Below are positions 54,323-62,783 of a stretch of 64,000 bases of DNA, one piece after another. Within the stretch, counting starts at the first letter, position 1. Each line of letters opens with the position of its first letter. The stretch is taken from positions 207,139 through 271,138 of the forward strand of contig JAUNUY010000001.1 in NCBI GenBank assembly GCA_030537935.1, read 5' to 3'. This DNA comes from Eubacteriales bacterium. Lineage in GTDB: Bacteria; Bacillota; Clostridia; Lachnospirales; Lachnospiraceae. Under the pieces are notes generated by a model. The model made no database searches. It saw only the letters and a list, made by a program, of their open reading frames with translations, and was not told where the DNA came from. The translations under genes and the position numbers were made by a program.

Positions 54323-54775
54323 CTAAAGATTGCCGATTTTAAAGCTACGTGCCGCTTCCCGCTTCAAATCCCGTTTCTTGATACTTTCACGTTTATCGTG
54401 TAATTTTTTACCCTTGGCCAGACCGATGTCGACCTTGACCAGATGCTTGAGAAAATAGACGCGCAACGGTACCAGGGTATAACCTGCCTGTTGGACGGCA
54501 TCTTTGAGCTTGGTAATCTCATGTTTGTGTAACAACAACTTTCGATCCCGCAGGGCATCATGGTTAAAGATATTCCCCTTCTCGTACGGACTGATATTCA
54601 TACCCAGGATGAATGCCTCGTGACCGATAATCTTAATAAACGATTCCTTGATGCTGCAACGCCCCATCCGCAGTGCCTTGACCTCAGTCCCCTGCAGGGC
54701 AATACCACATTGATACTCCTTCTCGATAAAATAATCATGATAGGCTTTTTTATTGTTGGCTATCTGCTTTTTCAT
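54323..54775 (-). CDS. smpB: SsrA-binding protein SmpB
   Basis: Partner of tmRNA in trans-translation. 150 residues: NNKKAYHDYFIEKEYQCGIA at the start, GTEVKALRMGRCSIKESFI, ISPYEKGNIFNHD, and the C-terminal KLHDKRESIKKRDLKREAAR tail that enters the mRNA channel. The start overlaps the end of rnr; a GTG is directly before the ATG. No ssrA gene is visible in the window although it is often nearby. Confidence 0.96.
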   Translation of the reverse strand: MKKQIANNKKAYHDYFIEKEYQCGIALQGTEVKALRMGRCSIKESFIKIIGHEAFILGMNISPYEKGNIFNHDALRDRKLLLHKHEITKLKDAVQQAGYTLVPLRVYFLKHLVKVDIGLAKGKKLHDKRESIKKRDLKREAARSFKIGNL

Positions 54776-56723
54776 CACAAAGTCCTTTTAACAGTTTGAA
54801 ATCCACCGTGCGCATGGTCGGTGAAGCATCTGATACACGTACCTGCACTCTCGCACCGATTCGGTACCGGTCACCGCTTCTTTTGCCGACAATGGCATCA
54901 TTTTCCTCATTCATGGCAAATTCATCATAGTCAATGTCCCGGATGCGGACCATGCCTTCGACCGTGTTATCCAATGCAACGTACATCCCGATATGCGTAA
55001 TATGGGAAACCGTCCCCGTAAAGGTTTGTCCAATCCTTCTTCGCATGAATTCCACTTGCTTGATTTTCGTATATTCACGCTCGCACTCATCTGCACGACG
55101 TTGGGTCTTGGATGCCTGTTCCGCCACCTTCGGCAAAAGTGCGGTATAGCGTGCCTTCTTCAAACGGCCATGGATGACATCCTTTATAATACGATGAATC
55201 TGCAAATCCGGATAACGACGAATCGGCGAGGTGAAGTGGCTGTAATACTTAGCATTCAGGGCAAAATGACCCAGTGGGTGTACATCATACCGTGCCCGCA
55301 TCATACTGTGTAATACGGTATTACTGATGAACGGTTCAATATCCTTGCCTTCCACCCGGGCCATAACGCGCTGCAAATCACCGATAACAATCTTCCGTTT
55401 TCTCGGCAAATGAAGACCGAAGCCTTTTAATATGGCCGTCAGCTGTTCCATCTTTTCTTCATCCGGTTCTTCATGCACCCGATAGAGAAAGGGTACTTTC
55501 TTCTCCGTATACAAGGATGATACACTTTCGTTCGCGGCAATCATAAAATTCTCGATGATGCGCATCGAATCCTGTCGCTCATAACGGCGTACATCAATGG
55601 GGACGCCGGCTTCGTTTAAGTCAAAAACCGACTCCGCCGTGTCAAAATCCACATTACCTTTTTGCTTCCGTAAACGGTCTATCATGGCGGACAGGGCATG
55701 CATATCCTCAATCATGGATACGACATCACCATATTGCTTCCGCAACGTACCGTCTCCATCGATGATGCCCTGCACTTCTTTGTAGGTCATGTGATGCTTG
55801 ACATTGATAACACCTTCACGCACCTCTGCGCGAGTCACGTTCCCGTAGCGGTCTAAATCCATGATACAGGTCATGCAGAGTCGGTCTACGCCCTCATTCA
55901 GAGAACAGATGCCGTTAGAAAGCTGTTTCGGCAACATGGGTACCACGTGGTCTATCAGATAGACACTCGTACCGCGCAACAGCGCTTCTCCGTCAATCGG
56001 ATCACCCGCTTTAACATAATGACTCACATCCGCAATGTGAACGTAGAGACGCCATCCTGTACCACGCCTTTGAAGAAAAACGCCATCATCGACATCTTTG
56101 GTGTCATCTCCGTCAATGGTAATGACCGGTTGGCGACGGTAATCCGTCCGTCCCCGCCGATCCTTCTCCGTAACATGAGTCGGTAACTGCTTGGCACGCC
56201 GTTCAACGCCGCGTCCCCATTCATAGGGTACGCCGAACTGCTCAAGGACGGAAAGAAAAACGCCGTCCCGACTGTCTGCCACGCCCAACATGCGAATCAC
56301 CTTGCCCACCGCAGACTTACCGTTTTCCGGGTATCGCACGATTTGAACGACGACTTTCTCATTGTTTTTCGCTTTACAGTCACTGCCCTTCGGTATGAAG
56401 ATGTCTTCGTGAAGACGGGGATCATCCGGAATGACAAACACGGTCTTTCGCTTCCGTTGCACCCGACCGACAATCTCCGTGTGCGCCCGTTTCAAGACCT
56501 TAATGACCCGTGCTTCCTGACGTTCTTTCCGCCCCAACGGCAGACGACGACGGCGCGGCGGTAACAACTCAATTAGAACCGTGTCTCCATCCATGGCCGT
56601 GGAGGCATTGTTGCGCGGTATGTATACGTCCTCCAGTGCACCCTCGGGACGCACGAAGGTCGCCCCCTTCATACTTTTCATAAAACGGCCTTCCAGCTGT
56701 CGTTTCTCATTGCGTTGTTTCAT
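54750..56723 (-). CDS. rnr: Ribonuclease R
   Basis: 3'-5' exoribonuclease. About 657 residues, shorter than the usual 700-800: the N-terminal helix-turn-helix domain is largely missing and the protein begins close to the cold-shock domains (GATFVRPEGALEDVYIP). RNB catalytic core VITIDGDDTKDVDDGVFL near 220 and the C-terminal S1 domain (TFTGTVSHITHIGMYVALD) are complete. I chose the second ATG, which has GAGG 5 nt upstream. A terminator sits 20 nt before the start. Confidence 0.94.
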   Translation of the reverse strand: MKQRNEKRQLEGRFMKSMKGATFVRPEGALEDVYIPRNNASTAMDGDTVLIELLPPRRRRLPLGRKERQEARVIKVLKRAHTEIVGRVQRKRKTVFVIPDDPRLHEDIFIPKGSDCKAKNNEKVVVQIVRYPENGKSAVGKVIRMLGVADSRDGVFLSVLEQFGVPYEWGRGVERRAKQLPTHVTEKDRRGRTDYRRQPVITIDGDDTKDVDDGVFLQRRGTGWRLYVHIADVSHYVKAGDPIDGEALLRGTSVYLIDHVVPMLPKQLSNGICSLNEGVDRLCMTCIMDLDRYGNVTRAEVREGVINVKHHMTYKEVQGIIDGDGTLRKQYGDVVSMIEDMHALSAMIDRLRKQKGNVDFDTAESVFDLNEAGVPIDVRRYERQDSMRIIENFMIAANESVSSLYTEKKVPFLYRVHEEPDEEKMEQLTAILKGFGLHLPRKRKIVIGDLQRVMARVEGKDIEPFISNTVLHSMMRARYDVHPLGHFALNAKYYSHFTSPIRRYPDLQIHRIIKDVIHGRLKKARYTALLPKVAEQASKTQRRADECEREYTKIKQVEFMRRRIGQTFTGTVSHITHIGMYVALDNTVEGMVRIRDIDYDEFAMNEENDAIVGKRSGDRYRIGARVQVRVSDASPTMRTVDFKLLKGLCDEKADSQQ

Positions 56724-56742
56724 CAATCCTCTTTTCATTCGT

Positions 56743-56778
56743 AAAAAAAGCCCTATGAATGGGATGCATTCGTAGGGC
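56743..56778 (-). terminator. Terminator between secG and rnr
   Basis: 12-bp stem GCCCTACGAATG / CATTCATAGGGC (one G-T pair), 5-nt loop, then TTTTTTT on the minus strand (56743-56749). Confidence 0.9.
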
Positions 56779-56799
56779 CTTCGGTATCTCCGTCTGCGC

Positions 56800-57051
56800 T
56801 TATCCGTGGAACAGCGTCGTATTCAAAACGGCGATGACAATAAATAATAACACGGCAGCGATGCGTGTTCCTTTTTCAAGGGCGCCTTCCGCCGATTTTC
56901 CTCTATTTTTGCTCCAGTACGTGTCCGAATCCACCTGACCCGACAATCCGGCCAGACCATTGGACTTCCCTTGTTGCATCAGTATCAGCACGCAGAGGAT
57001 GATGGCATCCAATGCGACGATTCCATAGAGTACATATTTCAATGCTTGCAC
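56800..57051 (-). CDS. secG: Preprotein translocase subunit SecG
   Basis: 83 residues with two membrane helices (ALKYVLYGIVALDAIILCVLILMQQGKSNGL and IAAVLLFIVIAVLNTT region) and the family middle QQGKSNGLAGLSG. Accessory subunit of the SecYEG channel. Starts with GTG (57049-57051) after GGAGGTG. Confidence 0.94.
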   Translation of the reverse strand: MQALKYVLYGIVALDAIILCVLILMQQGKSNGLAGLSGQVDSDTYWSKNRGKSAEGALEKGTRIAAVLLFIVIAVLNTTLFHG

Positions 57052-57086
57052 GTTACACCTCCGAACCGCTCATAATCATACACCCC

Positions 57087-57115
57087 ATAATACCACAGGG
57101 CGGTGCTTTATGCAA
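57087..57115 (-). promoter_or_regulatory. Promoter of secG
   Basis: TTGCAT (57110-57115), 17-nt spacer, TATTAT (57087-57092) on the minus strand, 36 nt before the secG start. Confidence 0.78.
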
Positions 57116-57173
57116 GTATAATTTCAGGACACTAACCGACGGGAAGAATGAGGATATCTGATGTTCTCAGGAG

Positions 57174-57365
57174 CTATTGTCTGAATGAGGTATTCCTTTT
57201 TATATATCCGAAAAGTTTGGCACTAAGTACATCCGCCACTTCCGGATAGTATTTTTCAAAAAAACCGAAGCCATGATGACAAAGTAACACCCAATCGAAA
57301 AAAATGATATCAAAGGCTTTCAATAGAAGCAGTATTATCAGAAAACGGGCAAAAAAAGAATAAAC
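57174..57365 (-). pseudogene. Decayed partial copy of the 58.5-59.0 kb membrane-protein gene
   Basis: This segment matches 58597-58790 over about 190 bp with few substitutions, but has at least two single-base deletions (in the TATATATCC stretch near 57203 and in the A-run near 57357) that break the frame. In the parent gene it encodes the FDIIFFDWVLLCHRGFGFFE part. No start or stop belongs to it. It looks like the remains of a tandem duplication or of recombination. Confidence 0.8.
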
Positions 57366-57410
57366 GTATTGTAGTATAATTTTATCTCAATTTTTATTAC
57401 TTATGATCTT

Positions 57411-57739
57411 TTATTTTAATTTTTTGTCTATAATGGCTAGTAGGATTAACATAACTATGATAGACACAGTAGTGACTATCAAGGAGTTCCATTGTATTGC
57501 TACTACTTTTATACATCTCATAATTGTTACAAATATGCTCAATACAATTCCTGCATATAAATAGTATCTGCCACACAATAAATTTCCTTTCCTCCAATTC
57601 TCTTTATTTTTCATGGATTTAGCGGTCCTAAAACCTGAGCATTGGTTTATTTCACCATTAGCCTTTTTTTCCACCATGGGTATGATATAACCATTAGCAC
57701 TGGTATACAATAATCAATTATTAAGAATGCATAATACAT
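57411..57739 (-). pseudogene. SdpI-like small membrane protein, out of frame at an A7 tract
   Basis: Two frames join into one sensible protein. From ATG 57737-57739 (GAGG upstream) frame 1 reads MYYAFLIIDYCIPVLMVISY then PWWKK; after the run of seven A (57664-57670 as T on the plus strand) the frame must shift to continue NGEINQCSGFRTAKSMKNKE, NWRKGNLLCGRYYLYAG and two membrane helices to the stop at 57411. GFRTAKSMKN...NW is the pattern of the C-terminal half of SdpI-family proteins (SdpI confers immunity to the SDP toxin in Bacillus). The total is 329 nt, one base short of 110 codons. Either a pseudogene, a phase-variable gene, or a sequencing error. Confidence 0.65.
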
Positions 57740-57820
57740 ATATTTTACCTCGCCTTAACAACGCCTAATTCTTCCAATTTATTATATGAATCTAATACCG
57801 AAAACATAAATGCTGCTTTC

Positions 57821-57985
57821 TTATATTTTATCTTCTTGTTTATATTTTGGATACAGTATATCTACAATTTCTTCGATATCACATCCTGCTTTTAAAAGAT
57901 TTTTTATATCTTTGACTTCAGAATCTACATATCCTATTCTTTCTCCATTCAATATTAACTGAAAGCTATTAGGATTTTCATCCAT
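57821..57985 (-). CDS. Small unassigned ORF, possibly a 3' fragment
   Basis: 54 residues from ATG 57983-57985 to TAA 57821: it includes FQLILNGERIGYVDSEVKDI and KNLLKAGCDIEEIVDILYPK. The frame is open and protein-like for another 16 codons upstream (WDCCSKSEFLGNLE) but has no start there, so it may be the end of a larger lost gene. A+T-rich. No recognised domain. It lies upstream of the SdpI-like gene on the same strand, 80 nt apart. Confidence 0.4.
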   Translation of the reverse strand: MDENPNSFQLILNGERIGYVDSEVKDIKNLLKAGCDIEEIVDILYPKYKQEDKI

Positions 57986-58101
57986 TTCTAGATTACCAAG
58001 AAATTCAGATTTGCTACAACAGTCCCATTTATTTGATTAATCTAGCATATACATTCCTACATTCGCTCTTTTAAATCTTGCATTATTTCCCACTGACACC
58101 T

Positions 58102-58314
58102 CTATTCTTCCAACGCGTTAATAGCATTACTGAGACATCTCTTACGCTTGTACTTGGAAGTATGTCGACGTCGATATGATTTGACTACGGAAGCGAGCAT
58201 TTTTGAGCTTTTTAATATGTTTCTTTCGCCTGCCTGTACTCCATCATTTAGAAATAACAAGGGTGTGTAATATTCTGCCCGGAAATTACGCCAAGCAACA
58301 CATCCAAGGCTTTT
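58102..58314 (-). other. Unassigned open frame, possible gene remnant
   Basis: A stop-to-stop frame of about 70 codons on the minus strand reads GCVAWRNFRAEYYTPLLFLN, DGVQAGERNILKSSKMLASV, VKSYRRRHTSKYKRKRCLSN, AINALEE. The only ATG inside is at 58198-58200 (32 residues to the stop), without a good ribosome site. The basic, helical look could be the end of a DNA-binding or mobile-element protein, but I recognise nothing. Confidence 0.25.
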
Positions 58315-58463
58315 TCATTGTTCAATCAAGCACTGAAAACCTAATATCATCACTTCCATTTGCCATTCCTAATTATAACCCGATCCCCGGACGCAACCTT
58401 ATACACAAGTTGACTCATAAGTGAATCCCAAAAAACATCCACGCAAATCCCTTTTGTATTAAC

Positions 58464-58500
58464 ACGGGAACGGTAAACCGTTTTGATTTACCGTTCCCGT
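58464..58500. terminator. Hairpin, possible weak terminator
   Basis: 14-bp perfect stem ACGGGAACGGTAAA / TTTACCGTTCCCGT with a 9-nt loop. No T run of more than three on either side, so termination is uncertain; it lies just beyond the 3' end of the frameshifted gene at 58547. Confidence 0.45.
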
Positions 58501-58546
58501 ATCCGTTCTCATTGTATTGTCAGACTGATAGATTAAATTTCCCACA

Positions 58547-59043
58547 CTAAAACAGTATGCATATCCATGCCACGATAAAAGATCCGATGACTATACCTAT
58601 TGTCTGAATGAGATGATCCTTTTTATTATATCCGAAAAGTTTGGCACTAAGTACATCCGCCACTTCCGGATAGTATTTTTCAAAAAAACCGAAGCCGCGA
58701 TGACATAGTAACACCCAATCGAAAAATATAATATCAAAGGTTTTCAACAAAAGCAGTATTATCAGAAAGCGGGCAAAAAAACGAATAAAAGTAAAGCCGT
58801 TTTGAATACCATCCACTGCTCCTATAACAATTGAACCGCCCATTAACAACACGGCAATGATAGCCAGGTCCAACCCAAAACATATTGTCCATAAAAGCGT
58901 TTTTCCTTTGGTTCAATGACCTCAATCACTTCAACCGGAGAAGATGAAAAGAATTTTTTGTTCTGAATAAACCCAACGCCTGCCCATAGTAGTAGAAACA
59001 GTCCGGCCATCATCATAATTGCAAGTAACAATGTCATAATCAT
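58547..59043 (-). pseudogene. Membrane-protein gene broken by a frameshift
   Basis: Two overlapping minus-strand frames join into one protein of about 165 residues: frame A (from ATG 59041-59043) has a membrane helix and FIQNKKFFSSSPVEVIEVIE, PKEKRFYGQYVLG; frame B continues DLAIIAVLLMGGSIVIGAVD, ..., FDIIFFDWVLLCHRGFGFFE, KYYPEVADVLSAKLFGYNKK to the stop at 58547. The shift is near 58860-58875. The FFDWxLL...FYPE-type stretch recalls an uncharacterised integral membrane family of Clostridia with four helices. Function unknown. A sequencing error cannot be excluded. Confidence 0.65.
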
Positions 59044-59199
59044 ATTTTCATTGCCCCTCACTGTCCAAATTTTTATCTACATAGGATACTGCCATACCGA
59101 TTTTAATATGTCGTTTTTGATGCTTAATCATATAAGCAAAGTTCTCTTATACAATTCATTATAAGACAATACGCTTTATATTTCCAGCTATAGGTATCT

Positions 59200-59340
59200 T
59201 TAAATGGATTTACTCCGTCTTAAAACGTTGCAACATGCAGTATCATCTGTACCTCTCCATATTTCAGCATCGATAATGATTCTTTCTTTATTTCTATTAG
59301 AGAGAAAATTGTCGCCCATATATATCATGGCCTTTACCAT
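59200..59340 (-). CDS. Small unassigned ORF behind the ABC permease
   Basis: 46 residues from ATG 59338-59340: MVKAMIYMGDNFLSNRNKER then IIIDAEIWRGTDDTACCNVL and RRSKSI. No good ribosome site. A neighbouring frame (HHSHESHLGLYMMNGKGHDI up to 59,390) also reads like protein, so the 330-nt gap 59,062-59,393 may hold a broken gene. No recognised family. Confidence 0.25.
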   Translation of the reverse strand: MVKAMIYMGDNFLSNRNKERIIIDAEIWRGTDDTACCNVLRRSKSI

Positions 59341-59393
59341 TCATCATGTACAACCCGAGGTGAGACTCATGGCTATGATGAATGATATCGCCA

Positions 59394-60581
59394 TCAGGCA
59401 CCGAACCGAAGTTTAAACAAAAAACGAAATAGAAAATAATTGATGAGCAGACTGACGGCAAAAATACCGACCACGGCAATTTTCCCCGCCACAAAACCGA
59501 AAATCAAAAGCGGAATCAATGAAAAGGAATAGACCGCCAGATAATACACAATTCGATCCGGCACCGGATGAGTGAAGAAGTAGCCGAAGCGCCAACTGCA
59601 CTCCCTTCCGGTTATGAATATGCCCGCCGCAAACAGCAAAATGGCAAATAATACCAGAAATATCAATCCGCCCGCTGATAGCAAACGTATCATCAAAGTT
59701 AACGGTGTAAAGCCCGGAAAATATATAAATTTGAAGACACCGGCATTATGCATGGGCGTTAAGTCAAAGAAAATCATCAATGGCATAATAATACAGTACA
59801 TATAGAAAAATAACACACCCAGCAGGACGGGAATCATGGTCAATAGATGACTAATGATATTACCGCAAAGAGAACCTACAAATAATGCAATGAGGAACAA
59901 TACCGTCGACTGAATCCATACACTGAGGTGGTAGGTATGATGCGCCCCGTAATTAATATAGGGTCCCAACTTGCTCGCATACAGCATCAAGAAACCGACG
60001 GCCCAAGCAACTATATTCGCCATGGCGACGGCGATGCTCCCCAGCAGTCCTTTGGCTGCAAATAGACGTCGTCTCGAAACGGGAATGGTGGAGAGAAATA
60101 CCGCAAATCGACTCATTTTTTCCGCTGATGTTAACAAGATTGCCAGTATCACGGCCAGTATCCCGAGTATGAAAATCGGTACGCCTTGCAGGAGGGTAGA
60201 TGTCTGATAGAAATTCACTGTATCACTCGTACTACCTGTAAAGCTGGCAATGGAAGTACCGTAAAATATACGGCCAAATGAAATCCGATCATGTTCCTTT
60301 GAAAAATCCGCAGGCGATAACGACTTGAATTTTGAGATGGTCTCCGTATTGATTTGAACCGGTTCATCATCATTACCATCACGACGAGTCTCTTGATAAC
60401 TGTTTGAATGATACCCTCTCGGACTCTCCCGTACGGTCGTTACCGTATTTTGTATCCGTTGTATCTTATTTTGAATACCAATATGGAAACACAAAGCATT
60501 GAGGATCATACCCGCCAAAATAATCAACAACATCCGCATACGGTATTGCCGCCAATTAATTTGTATTGCCTGTCGAAACAT
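59394..60581 (-). CDS. ABC transporter permease (ABC-2-like)
   Basis: 395 residues from MFRQAIQINWRQYRMRMLL, with GGAGGT upstream. One N-terminal helix, an extracytoplasmic segment of about 110 residues (about 40-150), then roughly six helices (ILGILAVILAILLTSAEKMS; SIAVAMANIVAWAVGFLMLY, etc.). AEKMSRFAVFLSTIPVSRRR is the cytoplasmic elbow typical of ABC-2 exporters. Partner of the ATPase encoded just upstream (26-nt overlap) in a GntR-regulated unit; the substrate is unknown, but ytr/bce-like units often deal with cell-envelope stress. Confidence 0.85.
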   Translation of the reverse strand: MFRQAIQINWRQYRMRMLLIILAGMILNALCFHIGIQNKIQRIQNTVTTVRESPRGYHSNSYQETRRDGNDDEPVQINTETISKFKSLSPADFSKEHDRISFGRIFYGTSIASFTGSTSDTVNFYQTSTLLQGVPIFILGILAVILAILLTSAEKMSRFAVFLSTIPVSRRRLFAAKGLLGSIAVAMANIVAWAVGFLMLYASKLGPYINYGAHHTYHLSVWIQSTVLFLIALFVGSLCGNIISHLLTMIPVLLGVLFFYMYCIIMPLMIFFDLTPMHNAGVFKFIYFPGFTPLTLMIRLLSAGGLIFLVLFAILLFAAGIFITGRECSWRFGYFFTHPVPDRIVYYLAVYSFSLIPLLIFGFVAGKIAVVGIFAVSLLINYFLFRFLFKLRFGA

Positions 60582-61455
60582 CCCGACCTCCTTCCTCATG
60601 CTCCTGCCAATGCAGAATGTCCTCCATGTGCACCGACAACTCGTCCATCTGGATAATGAGCTCCGGTACATCCGCCACCGTCACCGGCATGTTCGTCAAT
60701 ATCGTATAAACTCGCCCCAGATTGCTCAATAAAAGGATGTCCGGGCGGCGTAAAAACTCCTCCGGTAAGGTCTCCCGGGAAACAAGCTGATATTTGTACA
60801 ATCCTGTATTCCCCGTACCATCCATTGATGCGATACCGCCGCCCGCTTCAATGAACAAGGTGCGGTCGGCAATCTTTTCCAGTGTTTCCATTCGATGGGA
60901 ACTGATGATGATGGCCGTACCGTATTCTGCCGCTTCAATGATGATACGATTTAACTTGTCAACATTGACGACATCGATACCGTCAAACGGTTCATCCAAA
61001 AGCAAAAACTTCGCCCGGGTCGAAAGAGCAAGTAAACAGGCCACAAGCATGCGTTCCCCTTTGGAATAGCTCCCAAGGCGACTCGTTACACTGACCCGAA
61101 GATTCAAGGACTGTAAAGACGCTTCAAAGACTGTACGGTCAAAGTCCTCGTATACCAATTCATACATTTCTACAACTTCCGTCAGCTTCTTGTTATTGAA
61201 ATAATCAAAGCGATCCGGTATGAATACGATATCCTTCTTTGCCGCCACCCGTTTATTAATATCCGTACCATCAATCCGAATGGTTCCTTCCCGTCCCTGT
61301 AAGATACCTATGACGGTCTGCATCAGGGTTGTCTTTCCGGATCCATTCCTGCCGATTAATGCGACAATTTCTCCCGGTGAAACCGTGAAGTTTACATTTT
61401 GAAATACAATCGTCTTGCCGAAAGTTTGTTTTAAATTATTCACGCTCAATTGCAT
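60556..61455 (-). CDS. ABC transporter ATP-binding protein
   Basis: 299 residues from MQLSVNNLKQTFGKTIVF, after GGAGG. Walker A GRNGSGKTTLMQTVIG near 38, a divergent signature YSKGERMLVACLLAL (instead of LSGGQ), Walker B FLLLDEPFDGIDVV, H-loop ISSHRMETLE, and a C-terminal extension of about 90 residues (215-299). Typical of YtrB-like ATPases controlled by GntR repressors. Confidence 0.9.
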   Translation of the reverse strand: MQLSVNNLKQTFGKTIVFQNVNFTVSPGEIVALIGRNGSGKTTLMQTVIGILQGREGTIRIDGTDINKRVAAKKDIVFIPDRFDYFNNKKLTEVVEMYELVYEDFDRTVFEASLQSLNLRVSVTSRLGSYSKGERMLVACLLALSTRAKFLLLDEPFDGIDVVNVDKLNRIIIEAAEYGTAIIISSHRMETLEKIADRTLFIEAGGGIASMDGTGNTGLYKYQLVSRETLPEEFLRRPDILLLSNLGRVYTILTNMPVTVADVPELIIQMDELSVHMEDILHWQEHEEGGRDVSTGNTN

Positions 61456-61825
61456 GCCCTGCAACCTCCTCATATTGCCGTCGAACCAACGCTATCAGCT
61501 CTTCCGCCGTCAGCCCGTAAAACAGTGCTTGACGAACCAACTCATCTATGGCATGAGCCAAGGCGGCCTCCGCATCTTGACGGGCTGTGTCCGTCACTTG
61601 AATGAAGGTGCCCCGCCCGCGTGCCGTCAAAATCATACCCGATCGTTCCATCTCCGCATATGCTTTAGCCACGGTTGAGGCATTAACCCCCAAGGTCTGT
61701 GCCAATTCCCGAATGGATGGAATCCGGTCCCCGTCGCGCAACAACCCGTGTACAATCATATCGCGCGTTTGGTCCACCAACTGACGGTATATCGGGGTGT
61801 TGCTGAATATATCCACCTTATACAT
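61436..61825 (-). CDS. GntR-family regulator, YtrA type, of the ABC operon
   Basis: 129 residues from MYKVDIFSNTPIYRQLVDQ, after GGAGG. Winged helix RIPSIRELAQTLGVNASTVAKAYAEMERSG and a short helical tail (about 75-125). This is the classical YtrA arrangement: regulator, ATPase, permease with overlapping reading frames. It likely represses the operon from the promoter directly upstream until an envelope-active compound is sensed; the signal is unknown. Confidence 0.92.
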   Translation of the reverse strand: MYKVDIFSNTPIYRQLVDQTRDMIVHGLLRDGDRIPSIRELAQTLGVNASTVAKAYAEMERSGMILTARGRGTFIQVTDTARQDAEAALAHAIDELVRQALFYGLTAEELIALVRRQYEEVAGHAIERE

Positions 61826-61843
61826 AGCATACCTCCTACCAGG

Positions 61844-61872
61844 AGTGTACCACTTGAAGCCATACATGTCAA
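61844..61872 (-). promoter_or_regulatory. Promoter of the GntR-ABC operon
   Basis: TTGACA (61867-61872), 17-nt spacer, TACACT (61844-61849) on the minus strand. AGTG-gta-CACT forms a small inverted repeat over the -10, a possible operator half. Confidence 0.82.
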
Positions 61873-62250
61873 TCAAAATATATTTAATCATTATAAAGTC
61901 CCCGTTACAACAATTTGTAGCAGGGCACAATTTCTATATGTATGAGTTCTTTGGGCAAGGCATACGCCAAGCTTTCGCACCGGTCATGCAAAACAATCTT
62001 GCTTAAACATCAGATATTATTTTGTTCGGCAGATAATCAGCATCTCTTGATTCTACTTTCACATCCACCCCTTATTCGCAATTTCCGTCAATACAAATCG
62101 TAAATATAGTAGCTGCCATTTTTTGACTCTTCATTTATAAATAAAAACCCAGCCGGACTTATTCTCTTTCAATCACCGAATATTTCCATTCACTTTTATA
62201 TCAAGTCATTTCATGAGTGCTCATATGATGTTCCACCTTATGCTTTTGGA
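61873..62250. other. Gap without a recognisable gene
   Basis: A+T-rich. I see only short spurious frames on both strands and no structured RNA pattern I know. Confidence 0.5.
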
Positions 62251-62251
62251 C

Positions 62252-62283
62252 ATAAAAAAGGCGATATGCCTATCGCCTTTTAT
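62252..62283 (-). terminator. Terminator in the accessory region
   Basis: AAAAGGCGAT / ATCGCCTTTT stem around ATGCCT; a TTTTTT run follows on the minus strand. It is about 500 nt downstream of the 62,784 stop and may end that transcript or mark a lost gene. Confidence 0.75.
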
Positions 62284-62783
62284 TGAATCTATAAAATTAT
62301 TCGGCAACGAATTTAACGCTACTTTGAAAATAAATTACCAAAAATTTATAGTCCAAAATCCAAATATTAATTTCGGCACCTATAAATATCATAACTGTTT
62401 TCAAACAATCCACCATTATGTAATTGAAATCATACACTAACTAATAGGCCTAAAAAGTCTGTCGGCAACGTAACTGTGAAGTGCATGACGGATCGCTTCA
62501 ATAACAAAAAGTTTTCAACTTCATAACTGCAGCACCTGTAATACTAAATATGAATATACCCTTTACTAGGACGGGGGTATATCTTCTGATAATTCAAAAT
62601 TATTGATATCATTGACATGATGACAAAAGAAATAACGCCTCTAATAATTGCTTTTCAATTAACATAACTTCTTCTCCGTAAATTTCTTGACTTCTTACAT
62701 TATCAGATTAAAAAGTACATCCCATGGCCTTTGATTTATAGAAATACCTTGTCTATAAACTGGTATTCACGAGATAATTAAAA
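62284..62783. other. Gap without a recognisable gene
   Basis: Very A+T-rich. A minus-strand frame of about 40 codons (MVDCLKTVMIFIGAEINIWI then LDYKFLVIYFQSSVKFVAE) ends just before the terminator at 62,283; it may be the tail of a decayed gene, but no start signal supports it. Confidence 0.4.

Larger units (their letters stand above)
57174..58790. repeat. Direct repeat pair, about 190 bp (57174-57365 and 58597-58790)
   Basis: The two segments are in the same orientation, about 1.4 kb apart, and nearly identical apart from scattered substitutions and two single-base gaps. The interval holds the SdpI-like gene and small remnants. This marks a duplication or a replacement event at the edge of the A+T-rich accessory region. 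Confidence 0.8.

Noticed and set aside
59204..59416. 70-codon plus-strand frame upstream of the ABC permease 3' end
   Set aside because: No ribosome site, composition like non-coding sequence, and it overlaps protein-like minus-strand frames.
62213..62440. 75-codon plus-strand frame across a terminator hairpin
   Set aside because: Runs through a strong hairpin, has no ribosome site and no recognisable pattern.
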